Assembly (NCBI GenBank): GCA_002733765.1
Contig: NVWU01000006.1
Location: forward strand, 36,658-100,657
From: Colwellia sp.
GTDB taxonomy: Bacteria; Pseudomonadota; Gammaproteobacteria; Enterobacterales; Alteromonadaceae
Length of the DNA stretch: 64,000 nucleotides
Direction: 5' to 3'
Below are positions 1-9,087 of the stretch, piece after piece. The position numbers and the translations under genes were made by a program. Within the stretch, counting starts at the first letter, position 1. Every line of letters begins with the position of its first letter. The notes under the pieces were generated by a model. The model made no database searches. It was not told the origin of the DNA and worked only from the letters and a program-made list of their open reading frames with translations.

Positions 1-626
1 TGCGTATATGAGTCATCAAATAACTAATGAGCAGCGTTTTTTAGTTAGAGCCAAAGAAAATAGAAATTTAATCGCTCCTCAGTGCAACCTAACAGAGTTA
101 CTGAAAACAACACAAGGCCAATGTTGTTACACAGTCAATGTTAAACAGCGAGGGGGTAGAAAAGCCCGGAAAGCGCAGATGACCCTTAGTTACCAACCAA
201 TCACATTCGCCAAGCCTAAGCGAGCACAAGGATTGGATGAGCTTAACGTTAATATTATCATTTGCCAAGAAAAAGAGAGTGACCAAGAAAGTCCGCTCCG
301 CTGGCTCCTTTACACAACAGAGCCAATCAATACGACAGAATATGCTCAACGATTAGTCAGGTATTATGAATCAAGACTCAGCGAAGAAAATAAGCTGCAC
401 CGTTTATGCTACTGATTTAACATGGAAATTACTCTGGCGTAAAATAGAGAAAGGAAAAGAACTTCCCAAAAAAGCCCCATCACTTTATTGGTTATATTAT
501 GCAATCGCAGCGCTAGCAGGTTGGTATGATAGTAAAAGGAATGGGCGGGTTAGGATAAAGGCTTTATGGCAAGGATGGTTAAAATTGGCTGATATGGTTG
601 AGTCAGCAGGGTTGGCTTATCGCTAA
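1..626 (+). pseudogene. IS4-family (IS50-type) transposase remnant, cut by the window edge
   Basis: Two overlapping reading frames together give the C-terminal half of an IS4/Tn5-type DDE transposase. The first frame (8-415) carries the catalytic-domain stretch around FLVRAKENRN and ends in RYYESR, the start of the Y-R-E-K signature. The second frame (about 366-626) carries the typical C-terminus LYWLYYAIAALAGWYDSKR. The helical region holding the catalytic Glu and Lys of the signature is missing between them, so an internal deletion with a frameshift has killed the gene. The 5' part lies outside the window. A matching IS end follows at 640-658. Family assignment is from motif recognition; inactivity is directly visible. 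Confidence 0.85.
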
Positions 627-639
627 CTCAGACTGAATG

Positions 640-658
640 ACTTGTGATCAAGAGACAG
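640..658 (-). repeat. Terminal inverted repeat (right end) of the IS50-type element
   Basis: Read on the minus strand this 19-mer is CTGTCTCTTGATCACAAGT, very close to the Tn5/IS50 outside and inside ends (CTGACTCTTATACACAAGT, CTGTCTCTTGATCAGATCT). It lies 14 bp after the transposase stop, as expected for a right end. The 9 bp that follow (659-667) would be one copy of the target duplication; the left copy is outside the window. Confidence 0.8.
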
Positions 659-698
659 GGATGTAGGTACTTAGGTTCAGTCGGGAACTATGAACCTG

Positions 699-751
699 TG
701 CCTCTAAGCCTTTTCATTCTCGCTAAGTGGTGCATTCATTAATTCAATTGG
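699..751 (+). repeat. Partial copy (one end) of inverted-repeat element family A
   Basis: These 53 bp are an exact reverse complement of 38218-38270, the left end of the complete family A element at 38218-38475. Identity stops abruptly at 699, where the conserved core of the complete copy should begin. Instead a small hairpin (GGTTCA/TGAACC, about 674-695) leads to the IS end at 658. The copy is therefore truncated next to the IS. The gap 627-978 otherwise contains a palindrome at 788-810 and the katA terminator. Confidence 0.85.
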
Positions 752-787
752 TATTATGAGTCGAGAGCAGATGATATTTTACTAGCC

Positions 788-810
788 AATTGTCAAACTA
801 TTTGACAATT
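788..810. repeat. Perfect palindrome, 10-bp arms with a 3-nt loop
   Basis: AATTGTCAAA and its exact reverse complement are separated by CTA. There is no T-tract on either side, so it is not an obvious terminator. It could be an operator or a remnant of a mobile element; no adjacent promoter is evident and no function is assigned. Confidence 0.5.
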
Positions 811-933
811 AAACTCAGTTGAAATTATGTGTATTAATATTATTTATCTAATTTAGTGATAACGAAGTTTTCCCCTTAGATCCCCTTATTTTTCTCTAGC
901 TCAGTAAAAAAAATGAAACTCAAAACGCACAAA

Positions 934-962
934 AAACCGATGAGTACTATCCTCATCGGTTT
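934..962 (-). terminator. Rho-independent terminator downstream of katA
   Basis: Arms AAACCGATGAG and CTCATCGGTTT pair perfectly around a 7-nt loop. In the minus-strand direction the stem is followed by a T-rich tract. It sits 17 bp past the katA stop, as expected for its terminator, and A/T runs on both sides may make it bidirectional. Confidence 0.85.
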
Positions 963-978
963 TGTTTTTTTACATTAA

Positions 979-2430
979 TTACGAGTTAAATTCACTCACA
1001 TCGATATCAAGCAATTGACCAATGCCTTCACCATAAGCGGGGTCTGCTTTATAGCAATGCCTTAGGTGACGTAATTGAATTTCTTTTGGTACACCATTTA
1101 AGTTACGTGCCGTATTATCAAACAGAATTTTTTGTTTATCAGCCGTCATTAGACGGAATAGATCCCCTGGTTGTGAGAAGTAGTCTTCATCTTCACGGTG
1201 ATCCCAATGTGCAGCTGCGCCATCTAAGCTTAACGGTGGCTCAGAGAAATCTGGTTGTTCTGCCCACTGTCCTTGATCATTGGGTTCATAGCCTAATGTA
1301 CTACCAAAGTTACCATCAACACGCATTGCACCATCACGGTGGTAACTATGAACAGGACAACGAGGGGCATTCACTGGAATGTGTTGGTGGTTAACACCTA
1401 AACGGTACCGCTGAGCATCACCATATGAAAATAATCGCCCTTGAAGCATTTTATCTGGAGAGAAACTGATGCCTGGAACCACATTCGCGGGATTAAATGC
1501 TGATTGTTCTACTTCTGCGAAGTAATTTTCTGGGTTACGATTTAACTCAAATTCACCGACTTCAATTAAAGGGTAATCTTTATGTGGCCATATTTTGGTT
1601 AAATCAAACGGATTGTAAGAGACCGTTGCGGCTTCTTTTTCTGGCATAATTTGAACTTTCAGTGTCCATTTAGGAAAGTCTTTATTATTAATGCTTTCTA
1701 ACAAATCACGTTGATGGCTTTCACGATCATTACCAATAACGACACTCGCTTGTGCATCTGATAAGTTTTTAATGCCTTGTTGAGAGACAAAATGAAATTT
1801 CACCCAATAACGTTCGTTATTGCTATTGATTAAGCTGAATGTATGACTACCAAAACCGTGCATGTGGCGGTACGTTGCCGGAATTCCGCGATCACTCATG
1901 ACAATAGTAACTTGGTGTAATGCTTCAGGTAATGATGTCCAGAAATCCCAATTGTTTTTTGCGCTTCGCATATTTGTACAAGGATCTCGTTTTACCGCGT
2001 GATTTAAATCTGGAAATTTTAACGGATCACGTAAGAAGAACACGGGGGTGTTGTTACCCACTAAATCCCAGTTGCCTTCTTCTGTGTAGAACTTCAAAGA
2101 AAAACCACGGATATCACGCTCGGCATCGGCAGCACCACGTTCGCCTGCAACCGTAGAAAAACGTGCAAAGATTTCCATTTTTTTCCCCACTTCTGCAAAT
2201 AGTTTTGCTTTCGTGTATTGAGTAATGTCATGAGTAACCGTAAAGGTACCATAAGCGGCAGAACCTTTTGCGTGCATGCGACGCTCAGGGATTACTTCAC
2301 GATCAAAATGAGCCAATTTCTCTAAAAACCATACATCTTGTAGAAGTTGAGGACCACGTTTACCCGCAGTTTGAATATTTTGATTATGTGCAACAGGGCA
2401 ACCTGAAGCGGTCGTTAATTTTTTACTCAT
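979..2430 (-). CDS. katA: Monofunctional haem catalase (small-subunit clade)
   Basis: Decomposes hydrogen peroxide to water and oxygen in the cytoplasm. The 483-residue length is usual for small-subunit catalases. Seen residues: distal-side His53 in [14 protein letters not shown], Asn127 in VGNNTPVFF, and the proximal haem ligand Tyr336 in [14 protein letters not shown]. No signal peptide is present. The start is supported by GAGGAATTAACA-ATG, nearly identical to the katG leader. A terminator follows at 934-962 and an OxyR-like site lies upstream at 2490-2504. With katG and oxyR close by it forms a peroxide-defence cluster. The family is certain; the symbol katA rather than katB is a convention. 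Confidence 0.95.
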   Translation of the reverse strand: MSKKLTTASGCPVAHNQNIQTAGKRGPQLLQDVWFLEKLAHFDREVIPERRMHAKGSAAYGTFTVTHDITQYTKAKLFAEVGKKMEIFARFSTVAGERGAADAERDIRGFSLKFYTEEGNWDLVGNNTPVFFLRDPLKFPDLNHAVKRDPCTNMRSAKNNWDFWTSLPEALHQVTIVMSDRGIPATYRHMHGFGSHTFSLINSNNERYWVKFHFVSQQGIKNLSDAQASVVIGNDRESHQRDLLESINNKDFPKWTLKVQIMPEKEAATVSYNPFDLTKIWPHKDYPLIEVGEFELNRNPENYFAEVEQSAFNPANVVPGISFSPDKMLQGRLFSYGDAQRYRLGVNHQHIPVNAPRCPVHSYHRDGAMRVDGNFGSTLGYEPNDQGQWAEQPDFSEPPLSLDGAAAHWDHREDEDYFSQPGDLFRLMTADKQKILFDNTARNLNGVPKEIQLRHLRHCYKADPAYGEGIGQLLDIDVSEFNS

Positions 2431-2489
2431 TGTTAATTCCTCACATGTGTATTTTATTCAAATTTGTAACTGAATTAATCGATGCTGAA

Positions 2490-2504
2490 TTAGCTTATAT
2501 CTAT
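2490..2504 (-). promoter_or_regulatory. Candidate OxyR half-operator upstream of katA
   Basis: TTAGCTTATATCTAT matches the established OxyR element ATAGnTnnnAnCTAT at all but one specified position. Seven bases further on, 2512-2526 is a weak second element. It lies about 60 bp upstream of the katA start, in a position suited to control. oxyR itself is 3.2 kb away. Confidence 0.5.
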
Positions 2505-2598
2505 TACTATTTAAGTTACATAAAATTACTTAAAGGAGCCATCAACTATAGTACAAAGTTTCTGATACTCCTGCTTTTAATTGTCTTCTGCCAAAAAG

Positions 2599-3165
2599 TT
2601 ATTTAATAATCGTTTCAAAAATCAAATCTATATTTAATGGAATAGTATCTGAAATACTAATTCCACCTACGGTCGACGCTAAACTAATAAGGTTTTCTGA
2701 AGGAATATTAAAATCACCTGCTTTAACAATAATAGGTCTATAAGAGTTAACCGTCATTAGCCCTTCGCTTTTATGAATAATGACAGGGATGTCAAATTCT
2801 TTTATATTCCCATAAAAGGAAACTTTAGCTTTAATAAGTGTTTTCGTAATAGGGCTTACTATCGATGCTACATCGAAGGAGCCTTTAACTTTTACTTGTG
2901 GATACAGGTTTGTTTTAAAAAAAAGTTCATTAATCCTGCTATTTCGAATAGGTATATTTGTCTTTATATTATTAAAATTTATTGATATATCAAACATCCC
3001 ATTTGAATATTGCCCCTGTATATTATCAACTACAACAGATTCAATAATGTATTGTTTTTTTATCGTGACAAAACTAATACTGGATAATTCAGGAACAATA
3101 CTTAGCTTTTCAAACGCAAATGTATTCCCTGAAAATATAATAAATAATAGAAATATTTTTTTCAT
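2599..3165 (-). CDS. YceI-like periplasmic lipid-binding-fold protein
   Basis: A 188-residue protein with a cleavable signal peptide (MKKIFLLFIIFSGNTFA) and a YceI-type beta-barrel pattern: LSSISFVTIKKQ near the start, a G-x-F motif, then a segment resembling the family's RDxxLxxxxFFdxxxYPxxxF motif (RNSRINELFFKTNLYPQVKV). YceI proteins have a lipocalin-like fold and bind isoprenoid or fatty-acid ligands; the ligand here is unknown. The start is supported by AAGGTAAATTATT-ATG. It lies on the same strand between katG and katA, possibly co-expressed in the oxidative stress cluster. Local AT content is higher than in the catalase genes. Confidence 0.7.
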   Translation of the reverse strand: MKKIFLLFIIFSGNTFAFEKLSIVPELSSISFVTIKKQYIIESVVVDNIQGQYSNGMFDISINFNNIKTNIPIRNSRINELFFKTNLYPQVKVKGSFDVASIVSPITKTLIKAKVSFYGNIKEFDIPVIIHKSEGLMTVNSYRPIIVKAGDFNIPSENLISLASTVGGISISDTIPLNIDLIFETIIK

Positions 3166-3267
3166 AATAATTTACCTTTTACTTTTAATAAATAAGTCAA
3201 TTGAAGTAAATAAAAATCGCTAATACAACCAAGTAGAGATACTAGCGAACAACTAAAAACAATTTAG

Positions 3268-5493
3268 TTAACTTTTCAAGTCAAAGCGATCTAATTGCAT
3301 CACTTTAACCCATGCTTCAATGAAGTCGTTTACGAACTTTTTATCCGCATCATCTGACGCATAGACTTCTGCAATAGCTCTTAATTCAGAACTAGAGCCA
3401 AAAATAAGATCGACTGGTGTTGCTTGCCATTTTAACTTGCCTGAAACGCGATCATGACCATGATAAAGCCCCACTGTAGATTTGTTTTTAGTCCAAACAG
3501 TAGACATATCTAATAGATTGACAAAAAAGTCATTCGTTAATACACCGGGTGTTTTAGTCAATACACCATTTGAAGAACCATCGTAGTTGGCATCAAGTGC
3601 ACGCATGCCACCAACAAGTACTGTCATTTCAGGTACATTTAAACCAAGAGTGTTAGCTTTATCGACTAACATTTCAGCTGGTGACATGTAACTGTCTTTC
3701 GTATAATAGTTTCTAAAGCCATCAGCTTTTGGTTTTAAGTAGTTAAATGATTTAACATTCGTTTGCGCTTGCGTCGCATCGGTACGTCCAGGAACAAATG
3801 GTACTTCAATGCTGTGACCTGCTTTTTTCGCTGCACTTTCTATTGCGGCTGCCCCACCTAATACGATTAAATCAGCTAACGATACTTGTCTTTTGGAGGA
3901 TATCTTGTTGTATTTCGCTTGAATAGCTTCAAGTTTAGCTAATACTTTGCTTAACTCTTTTGGGTTATTTACCGCCCAACTATTTTGAGGGGCAAGGTTA
4001 ATACGAGCACCGTTTACACCACCGCGCATATCCGTAACTCGATGACTAGAAGCCGCCGCCCAAGCTGTTCTTACTAATTCAGCAGATGTTAAACCAGACT
4101 TAAGTAATTGCTTTTTAAGTTTAACAATATCTTTACTGGTGATCAGTTTATGGTCAACAGCAGGAATAGGATCTTGCCACGACAGCACTTCACTTGGAAC
4201 ATCGCTACCAAGATATCTTGCCCGAGGCCCCATATCACGATGAGTTAACTTAAACCAAGCTTTTGCAAAGGCTTTATCAAACTCTGTAGGGTCTTCTCTA
4301 AAACGTTCAACAATTTTACGGAAATCAGGATCTTTCTTCAGTGCTAAATCAGTAGTAAACATAATGGGCGCATGACGTTTATTAGGAATATGCGCATCAG
4401 GGACTAAATTTGCCGCGGCTTTATCTTCAGGAATCCATTGAATAGCACCTGCTGGGCTTTTGGTTTGCACCCAATTGAAGTTCATCAAGTTATCTAAATA
4501 ATTAGAAGACCATTGGGTTGGTGTAACGGTCCAAGCTCCTTCCAAACCACTACTTGTTGTATCTGCACCAACACCAGAATCACATTTGTTTTTCCAACCT
4601 AAACCTTGTGCTTCAATTTTTGCCGCACCAGGCTCTACACCAACACATTCATTAGGTTTTTTTGCACCGTGCGCTTTTCCTAACGTGTGACCACCGGCAA
4701 GTAATGCAACAATTTCTTCATCATTCATTGCCATACGGCCAAACGACATTCTGACATCTTTAGCCGCTAAAAGCGGATCAGGGTTGCCATGTGGTCCAAC
4801 AGGGTTAACATAGATCAATCCCATTTCAACTGCCGCAAGAGGACCTTTTAACTTACCTTTTTTATCCCGACGTTTATCACTAAGCATGGCAGTTTCAGGC
4901 CCCCAATAAACTAAATCAGGCTCCCAATCGTCCGCTCGCCCACCAGCAAAACCAAAAGTTTTAAAGCCCATTGACTCAAGCGCTACATTACCTGAAAGTA
5001 CCATTAAATCGGCCCAAGAAATTTTACGACCGTATTTTTGCTTCACTGGCCATAATAGTCTACGTGCTTTATCCAAGTTAACATTATCAGGCCAACTATT
5101 AAGCGGATCAAAACGCTGTTGTCCTCCTGATGCACCACCACGTCCATCATGAACACGGTAAACACCTGCACTATGCCAAGCCATGCGGATCATTAATGGA
5201 CCATAATGTCCCCAGTCAGCAGGCCACCAAGTTTTTGAGTCGGTAAGCGTAGTTTGAATATCTTTTTTAAGCATTGCTAAATCTAGGCTTGCAAACTCTT
5301 TGGCATAACTAAACTTTTCGCCGTAAGGGTTTGATTCTTCGCCATGTTGGCGTAATGGACTCAAGTTCAGTTGTTCTGGCCACCAAAATTGATTAGTTTT
5401 TGCTTCACTCGTAGCTAATACTGGTGAAGCTATTACCATTGTAGAGATAGCAACTGAAATTGAAATCGCCAGTGGGAGTGCTTTTTTTAACAT
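3268..5493 (-). CDS. katG: Exported bifunctional catalase-peroxidase
   Basis: Removes hydrogen peroxide by catalase and peroxidase activity. The 741-residue protein begins with a Sec-type signal (basic MLKK, hydrophobic core, predicted cleavage after about Ala27), so it acts in the periplasm, unlike most KatG enzymes. Seen: distal Arg103, Trp106 and His107 in RMAWHSAG; Tyr228 in [10 protein letters not shown]; Met254 in [10 protein letters not shown]; proximal His269 in [11 protein letters not shown]. The Trp-Tyr-Met adduct needed for catalase activity is therefore complete. N- and C-terminal duplicated peroxidase domains are both present. The start follows GAGGAATTAATA. It is divergent from oxyR, which probably regulates it. 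Confidence 0.96.
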   Translation of the reverse strand: MLKKALPLAISISVAISTMVIASPVLATSEAKTNQFWWPEQLNLSPLRQHGEESNPYGEKFSYAKEFASLDLAMLKKDIQTTLTDSKTWWPADWGHYGPLMIRMAWHSAGVYRVHDGRGGASGGQQRFDPLNSWPDNVNLDKARRLLWPVKQKYGRKISWADLMVLSGNVALESMGFKTFGFAGGRADDWEPDLVYWGPETAMLSDKRRDKKGKLKGPLAAVEMGLIYVNPVGPHGNPDPLLAAKDVRMSFGRMAMNDEEIVALLAGGHTLGKAHGAKKPNECVGVEPGAAKIEAQGLGWKNKCDSGVGADTTSSGLEGAWTVTPTQWSSNYLDNLMNFNWVQTKSPAGAIQWIPEDKAAANLVPDAHIPNKRHAPIMFTTDLALKKDPDFRKIVERFREDPTEFDKAFAKAWFKLTHRDMGPRARYLGSDVPSEVLSWQDPIPAVDHKLITSKDIVKLKKQLLKSGLTSAELVRTAWAAASSHRVTDMRGGVNGARINLAPQNSWAVNNPKELSKVLAKLEAIQAKYNKISSKRQVSLADLIVLGGAAAIESAAKKAGHSIEVPFVPGRTDATQAQTNVKSFNYLKPKADGFRNYYTKDSYMSPAEMLVDKANTLGLNVPEMTVLVGGMRALDANYDGSSNGVLTKTPGVLTNDFFVNLLDMSTVWTKNKSTVGLYHGHDRVSGKLKWQATPVDLIFGSSSELRAIAEVYASDDADKKFVNDFIEAWVKVMQLDRFDLKS

Positions 5494-5663
5494 TATTAAT
5501 TCCTCATATTTTTAGAAATTGTTTTAAATACAGCTTATGAGTAAAAGATAATTTTTAAAAATTAATTAACTTGAAGATAACGTTCTATTTTTTTGTAGTG
5601 ATTAATTTGACATAACTGATTAAGGTGATATTTATGTTCAATAAAATTTATTATTAAAAAAAT

Positions 5664-6572
5664 ATGATCTCATTAAAACAACTGCACTATGCATTAGCGA
5701 TTGAAAAGACTTTACATTTTAAAAAAGCGGCAGAAATATGCAATGTATCTCAATCGGCATTAAGTACCGCATTAAATGAACTAGAGAAGCAATTAGGTAC
5801 CACTATATTTGAACGTAACAACAAGCAAGTATTAGTCACTAATAACGGTCAGCTAATACTTGATAAAGCTAAAAAAATCAAATTGGAACTAGATGAGTTG
5901 TTACAGGTAGCACAAACGAATAAACAGCCCTTTACTAACCCAATGACTATTGGTGTGATCCCTACGATTAGCCCTTACCTTTTACCTAAGGTATTACCCG
6001 AAGTAAGAAAACTATACCCTGACTTTAAATTAAGAATTATTGAGGAACAATCACATAGGTTAGTTGATATGGTGAGAGTTGGAGATATTGACGCCGCAAT
6101 TCTTGCTTTACCTTACCCAATAGAGGGCTTAATGAGTTTTGACTTTTGGCAAGAAGACTTTTACTGGGTATGCCATAAAGATGAATGCCCAAAAAAAGTA
6201 CAAGAAATTTCCAGTGAGGAGTTAGAAATTGAAAAGTTGATGCTATTAAAAGATGGCCATTGTTTAAAAGAACACGCATTAGCCGCTTGTCGATTACAAA
6301 ATAAAAAGCAAAACGCTGACTTTGATTCAGCTAGCTTACATACTTTAATTCAAATGGTCGCAGGAAAGCTTGGCACAACACTAGTACCACAAATGGCATT
6401 AGATCAATTGATATATAATGAATCAGAACTTAGAACTATTCATTTAAATGAACCAGGTCCGCACAGAACAATTGCCTTAGTCATTAGGCCCAATTATGTC
6501 AGAGCTCATGAATTAATATTACTCAAAGATATATTCATAAAACAACTAACGAACAAGTGTAATGTAGATTAA
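5664..6572 (+). CDS. oxyR: Peroxide-sensing LysR-type regulator OxyR
   Basis: A LysR-family activator: N-terminal winged helix-turn-helix (about residues 1-60, with AAEICNVSQSALSTAL) and a periplasmic-binding-protein-like effector domain. The redox pair is present as Cys200 and Cys209 in GHCLKEHALAAC, matching Cys199/Cys208 of the E. coli protein, which form the activating disulfide on peroxide exposure. The 302-residue length is usual. It is divergent from katG across a 170-bp AT-rich region, consistent with control of katG, katA and itself. No strong ribosome-binding site precedes the ATG. Confidence 0.93.
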   Translation: MISLKQLHYALAIEKTLHFKKAAEICNVSQSALSTALNELEKQLGTTIFERNNKQVLVTNNGQLILDKAKKIKLELDELLQVAQTNKQPFTNPMTIGVIPTISPYLLPKVLPEVRKLYPDFKLRIIEEQSHRLVDMVRVGDIDAAILALPYPIEGLMSFDFWQEDFYWVCHKDECPKKVQEISSEELEIEKLMLLKDGHCLKEHALAACRLQNKKQNADFDSASLHTLIQMVAGKLGTTLVPQMALDQLIYNESELRTIHLNEPGPHRTIALVIRPNYVRAHELILLKDIFIKQLTNKCNVD

Positions 6573-6982
6573 CAGTAGTTCAGTTATATAGAATTATATT
6601 ATCAATTTTTATGTTTTTACAGAATAATAATGATGAGTCAAAATAGTTTTATACTCACTCAACAAGGCTGACTAAAATGAAAACTTTATTCAAAAATGTC
6701 CCCATTAAAACAGAGGGACATTACTACTCATTTTTCGTGACGCTAGACTAATCAGACGATCCCTAACCAAAGACTTAATTAATGACACTAGCATCAGCGC
6801 CAAGATTATCGAGCGATTATCATGATAGCGGAACAAGATAAAGGTGCAAAGAGACTCACCGGAGGTCAGATAGAGATGCTAGTTAAAAACACAACATCAG
6901 TTTCTTCAACTACTTCGCTCTCAGGAAAACGGAAAGATATGTTTCCCTCGATTTCCCTCTGTTTGTTCTCCTCTGCCCGTTT
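6573..6982. other. Gene-poor stretch, probably decayed
   Basis: No convincing gene is seen. It holds a short hairpin (AATGTCCC/GGGACATT, 6695-6722) and only short open frames, for example 24 codons from an ATG at 6677. It ends at the 5-bp target duplication of the mini-element at 6983-7257. It may be the remains of genes once located between oxyR and pdsO. Confidence 0.4.
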
Positions 6983-7257
6983 TGTGCAGCGACAATAAAG
7001 TCTGTCCATAGCTACTAAAGTTTGCCCATAAGAGCGTTTATTTCCCTTAAAGTTTGTCCATAAGGTGTTAGTTCTGTAAAATATCGAAGGGGTAAGACGG
7101 TCTACAGCCATGAATTATTAGGGGGCGCTTTGTGGTAAGAGTTGCCCTTTAAATTATGTTATTTATTCATACTACAGATAAGTATACCGCTCTACTTACA
7201 CTCTTATGGACAAACCTTAACATCCCCACTATGGACAAACTTTATTGTCGTTGCACA
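6983..7257. mobile_element. 275-bp non-autonomous transposon with Tn7/IS21-like ends
   Basis: The element begins TGTGCAGCGACAATAAAG and ends in the inverted copy of TGTGCAACGACAATAAAG; the terminal 29 bp match at 27 positions. It is flanked on both sides by the same 5 bp, CGTTT (6978-6982 and 7258-7262), a target-site duplication. Each end carries further copies of a roughly 20-bp motif centred on AAAGTTTGTCCATA: three on the left (6990-7011, 7013-7032, 7044-7065) and two inverted on the right (7203-7221, 7229-7250). TGT...ACA ends, arrays of transposase-binding repeats and 5-bp duplications are known from Tn7/Tn5053-type (TnsB/TniA) transposons; IS21-family ends look similar. It encodes no transposase, so a helper elsewhere would be needed. 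Confidence 0.85.
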
Positions 7258-7282
7258 CGTTTGTCCTGACTTTGTAGGAAGG

Positions 7283-8119
7283 TTAGTTGTTATTCGCCAT
7301 TTGATTGTTTATCGTTTGAGATTCTTTTACTGACGATGGTGTATGTAGTTTCAATACTACGCGGCGGTCATAAAAGCTGACTTCACGCTCACTATTGGCC
7401 ACTACAGGTGACTCTTCACCAAAAGCAAAGGTCGCTATTTGTTGTTCTTTCACGCCTTGCGCCATCAACAATGCTCTTACCGATTCAACTCTGGCTTGTG
7501 ATAACGTTTGATTTAGTGACTGTTCACCGGTTAAATCAGTATAACCAGACAAGTCAATTTTCATTGCGGGTGAGCCATTTAATATTTGTGCTAACGCTGC
7601 TACTTGCTCTTGATAATGCGGCGCTATATCACTTGATCCTGTAGAAAATTGTAAACTCATCAATAAGTTTTCTGCTTGTAATTGTCCGGTTTGATTTTGC
7701 TGGTTTTCTAACGCCATTAATTGTTGCTGATATGAACTTTTTAAGCGCTGCAATTTAGCTTGATATTGACTTTTCATTTTTTCATTTGATAATTGCTTTT
7801 GCTGCACCTTCACTAACGCATTAGTTAATTCATCATTTTCGTCATTAACATTAATGTATTTAGCAATAAACACACCGCCTAGTCCCGCGACAATAGCGCC
7901 TATAGGTCCAGCCACAATAGCACCAATAACAGCGCCACTACCAAAGCCAATATTTTCATTCTGGGTTTGTTGTTGATGTGTTTTTGCTGACGTTAAGCTG
8001 CTTTCTGTCGCATTAACTGAACTAGTCGCTAAAGCGACTATAAGCGCAGTTGTGATAATTAATTTTTTTCCAGTAAACTTGTATAGTTGCTCTTGAGATA
8101 ATTGAATTGTGTTTTTCAT
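7283..8119 (-). CDS. pdsO: PdsO, OmpA-like protein of the dedicated proteobacterial sortase system
   Basis: 278 residues: a hydrophobic export signal at about 19-36, a glycine-zipper membrane segment (AVIGAIVAGPIGAIVAG, about 63-79), a Gln/Lys-rich coiled coil (about 95-145), and a C-terminal OmpA-like peptidoglycan-binding domain with SGYTDLTGEQSLNQTLSQAR. This domain order matches the sortase-associated OmpA-like family that sits beside pdsR and pdsS, which are divergent here. The start at 8119 is preferred because GCAAGGAATTATC-ATG gives a ribosome-binding site; a longer frame to 8257 is less likely. The mini-element target duplication lies 20 bp beyond the stop. The assignment rests on architecture plus neighbours. 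Confidence 0.8.
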   Translation of the reverse strand: MKNTIQLSQEQLYKFTGKKLIITTALIVALATSSVNATESSLTSAKTHQQQTQNENIGFGSGAVIGAIVAGPIGAIVAGLGGVFIAKYINVNDENDELTNALVKVQQKQLSNEKMKSQYQAKLQRLKSSYQQQLMALENQQNQTGQLQAENLLMSLQFSTGSSDIAPHYQEQVAALAQILNGSPAMKIDLSGYTDLTGEQSLNQTLSQARVESVRALLMAQGVKEQQIATFAFGEESPVVANSEREVSFYDRRVVLKLHTPSSVKESQTINNQMANNN

Positions 8120-8369
8120 GATAATTCCTTGCTTATGCAGTTGTGTTGTTAAATAGCTGTTGTTGACAGGTGTAATTAAACCGTAAAAAATGGGCACTGC
8201 TCTGCTCGAATAAAGGCAAAGCAGTGAGCAATTGTGGCAATAAGATGGCAATTTCAAAAATTAAGCGCGTTAACGAGTAAAGTTAGATATAGTCAACCTA
8301 ATAAAGGCTGTGAGTTTTAGTTTATTAAGATAATCAAGCGAATAAAGACAACTTAAAGTGAAAAAATAA

Positions 8370-9086
8370 ATGAGTAAAAGAATTGCCATCGTTGAAGACG
8401 AAGCCGCTATTAGAGAAAACTATGCCGATGTATTACGTAGTCAAGGCTATCAAGTACAAACCTATGCCGATAGAGCTACTGCTACCCAAGCCTTTAATCT
8501 ACGTTTACCAAACCTAGTGATTTTAGACATAGGTTTAAATGAAGAATACGACGGTGGCTTTGTTCTGTGTCAGCAACTTAGAGCAAAATCGGCTATCTTA
8601 CCTATTATATTTCTAACCGCACGTGACAATGATTTTGATACCGTATCGGGTTTGCGAATTGGTGCCGATGACTATCTAACCAAAGATATCAGCTTACCTC
8701 ATTTAACCGCGCGCATATCAGCCTTATTTCGCCGACAAGAAGCACTAAAACAACCCATTAGCGATGAACATATTACTTGTTCAGGTGCTTTAACGGTTGA
8801 CAGCCAACGTATGAGCATTACTTGGCAAAACAAGTCTGTTGATTTAACCATTACCGAATTTTGGTTAGTTCATGCATTAGCCAAACATCCTGGTCATGTT
8901 AAAAATCGTACACAGCTGATGAGTGATTCAAAAATATATGTTGATGACAGTACCATCACTTCACATATAAAACGGATACGCAAAAAGTTTATGCAACACG
9001 ACAACAACTTTGACTGCATCGAAACTGTTTATGGTATGGGCTATCGCTGGTTAAGTGCCAAAAACACTCTCGATGATGAAGCTTAA
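8370..9086 (+). CDS. pdsR: PdsR, response regulator of the dedicated sortase system
   Basis: An OmpR-type response regulator of 238 residues: receiver domain (about 1-120; phospho-acceptor Asp53 in LVILDIGLNEEYDGG, conserved Lys in LTKDI) and a C-terminal winged-helix DNA-binding domain ending VYGMGYRW. The insertion LNEEYDGGF after the phospho-acceptor is typical of the PdsR subfamily as I recall it. It forms an operon with the downstream kinase pdsS (one base between stop and preferred start) and is divergent from pdsO, so the 250-bp region between them is the probable target. Regulation of a surface-protein sorting system is inferred from the family. Confidence 0.82.
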   Translation: MSKRIAIVEDEAAIRENYADVLRSQGYQVQTYADRATATQAFNLRLPNLVILDIGLNEEYDGGFVLCQQLRAKSAILPIIFLTARDNDFDTVSGLRIGADDYLTKDISLPHLTARISALFRRQEALKQPISDEHITCSGALTVDSQRMSITWQNKSVDLTITEFWLVHALAKHPGHVKNRTQLMSDSKIYVDDSTITSHIKRIRKKFMQHDNNFDCIETVYGMGYRWLSAKNTLDDEA

Positions 9087-9087
9087 T

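Noticed and set aside
5494..5663. OxyR operator in the katG-oxyR intergenic region
   Set aside because: Several ATAG/CTAT-like fragments occur, but none fits the spaced consensus well enough to place a site, although one is expected.
6866..7111. 81-codon open frame on the minus strand
   Set aside because: It is made largely of the repeated transposon-end motif of the mini-element and has no recognisable protein features.
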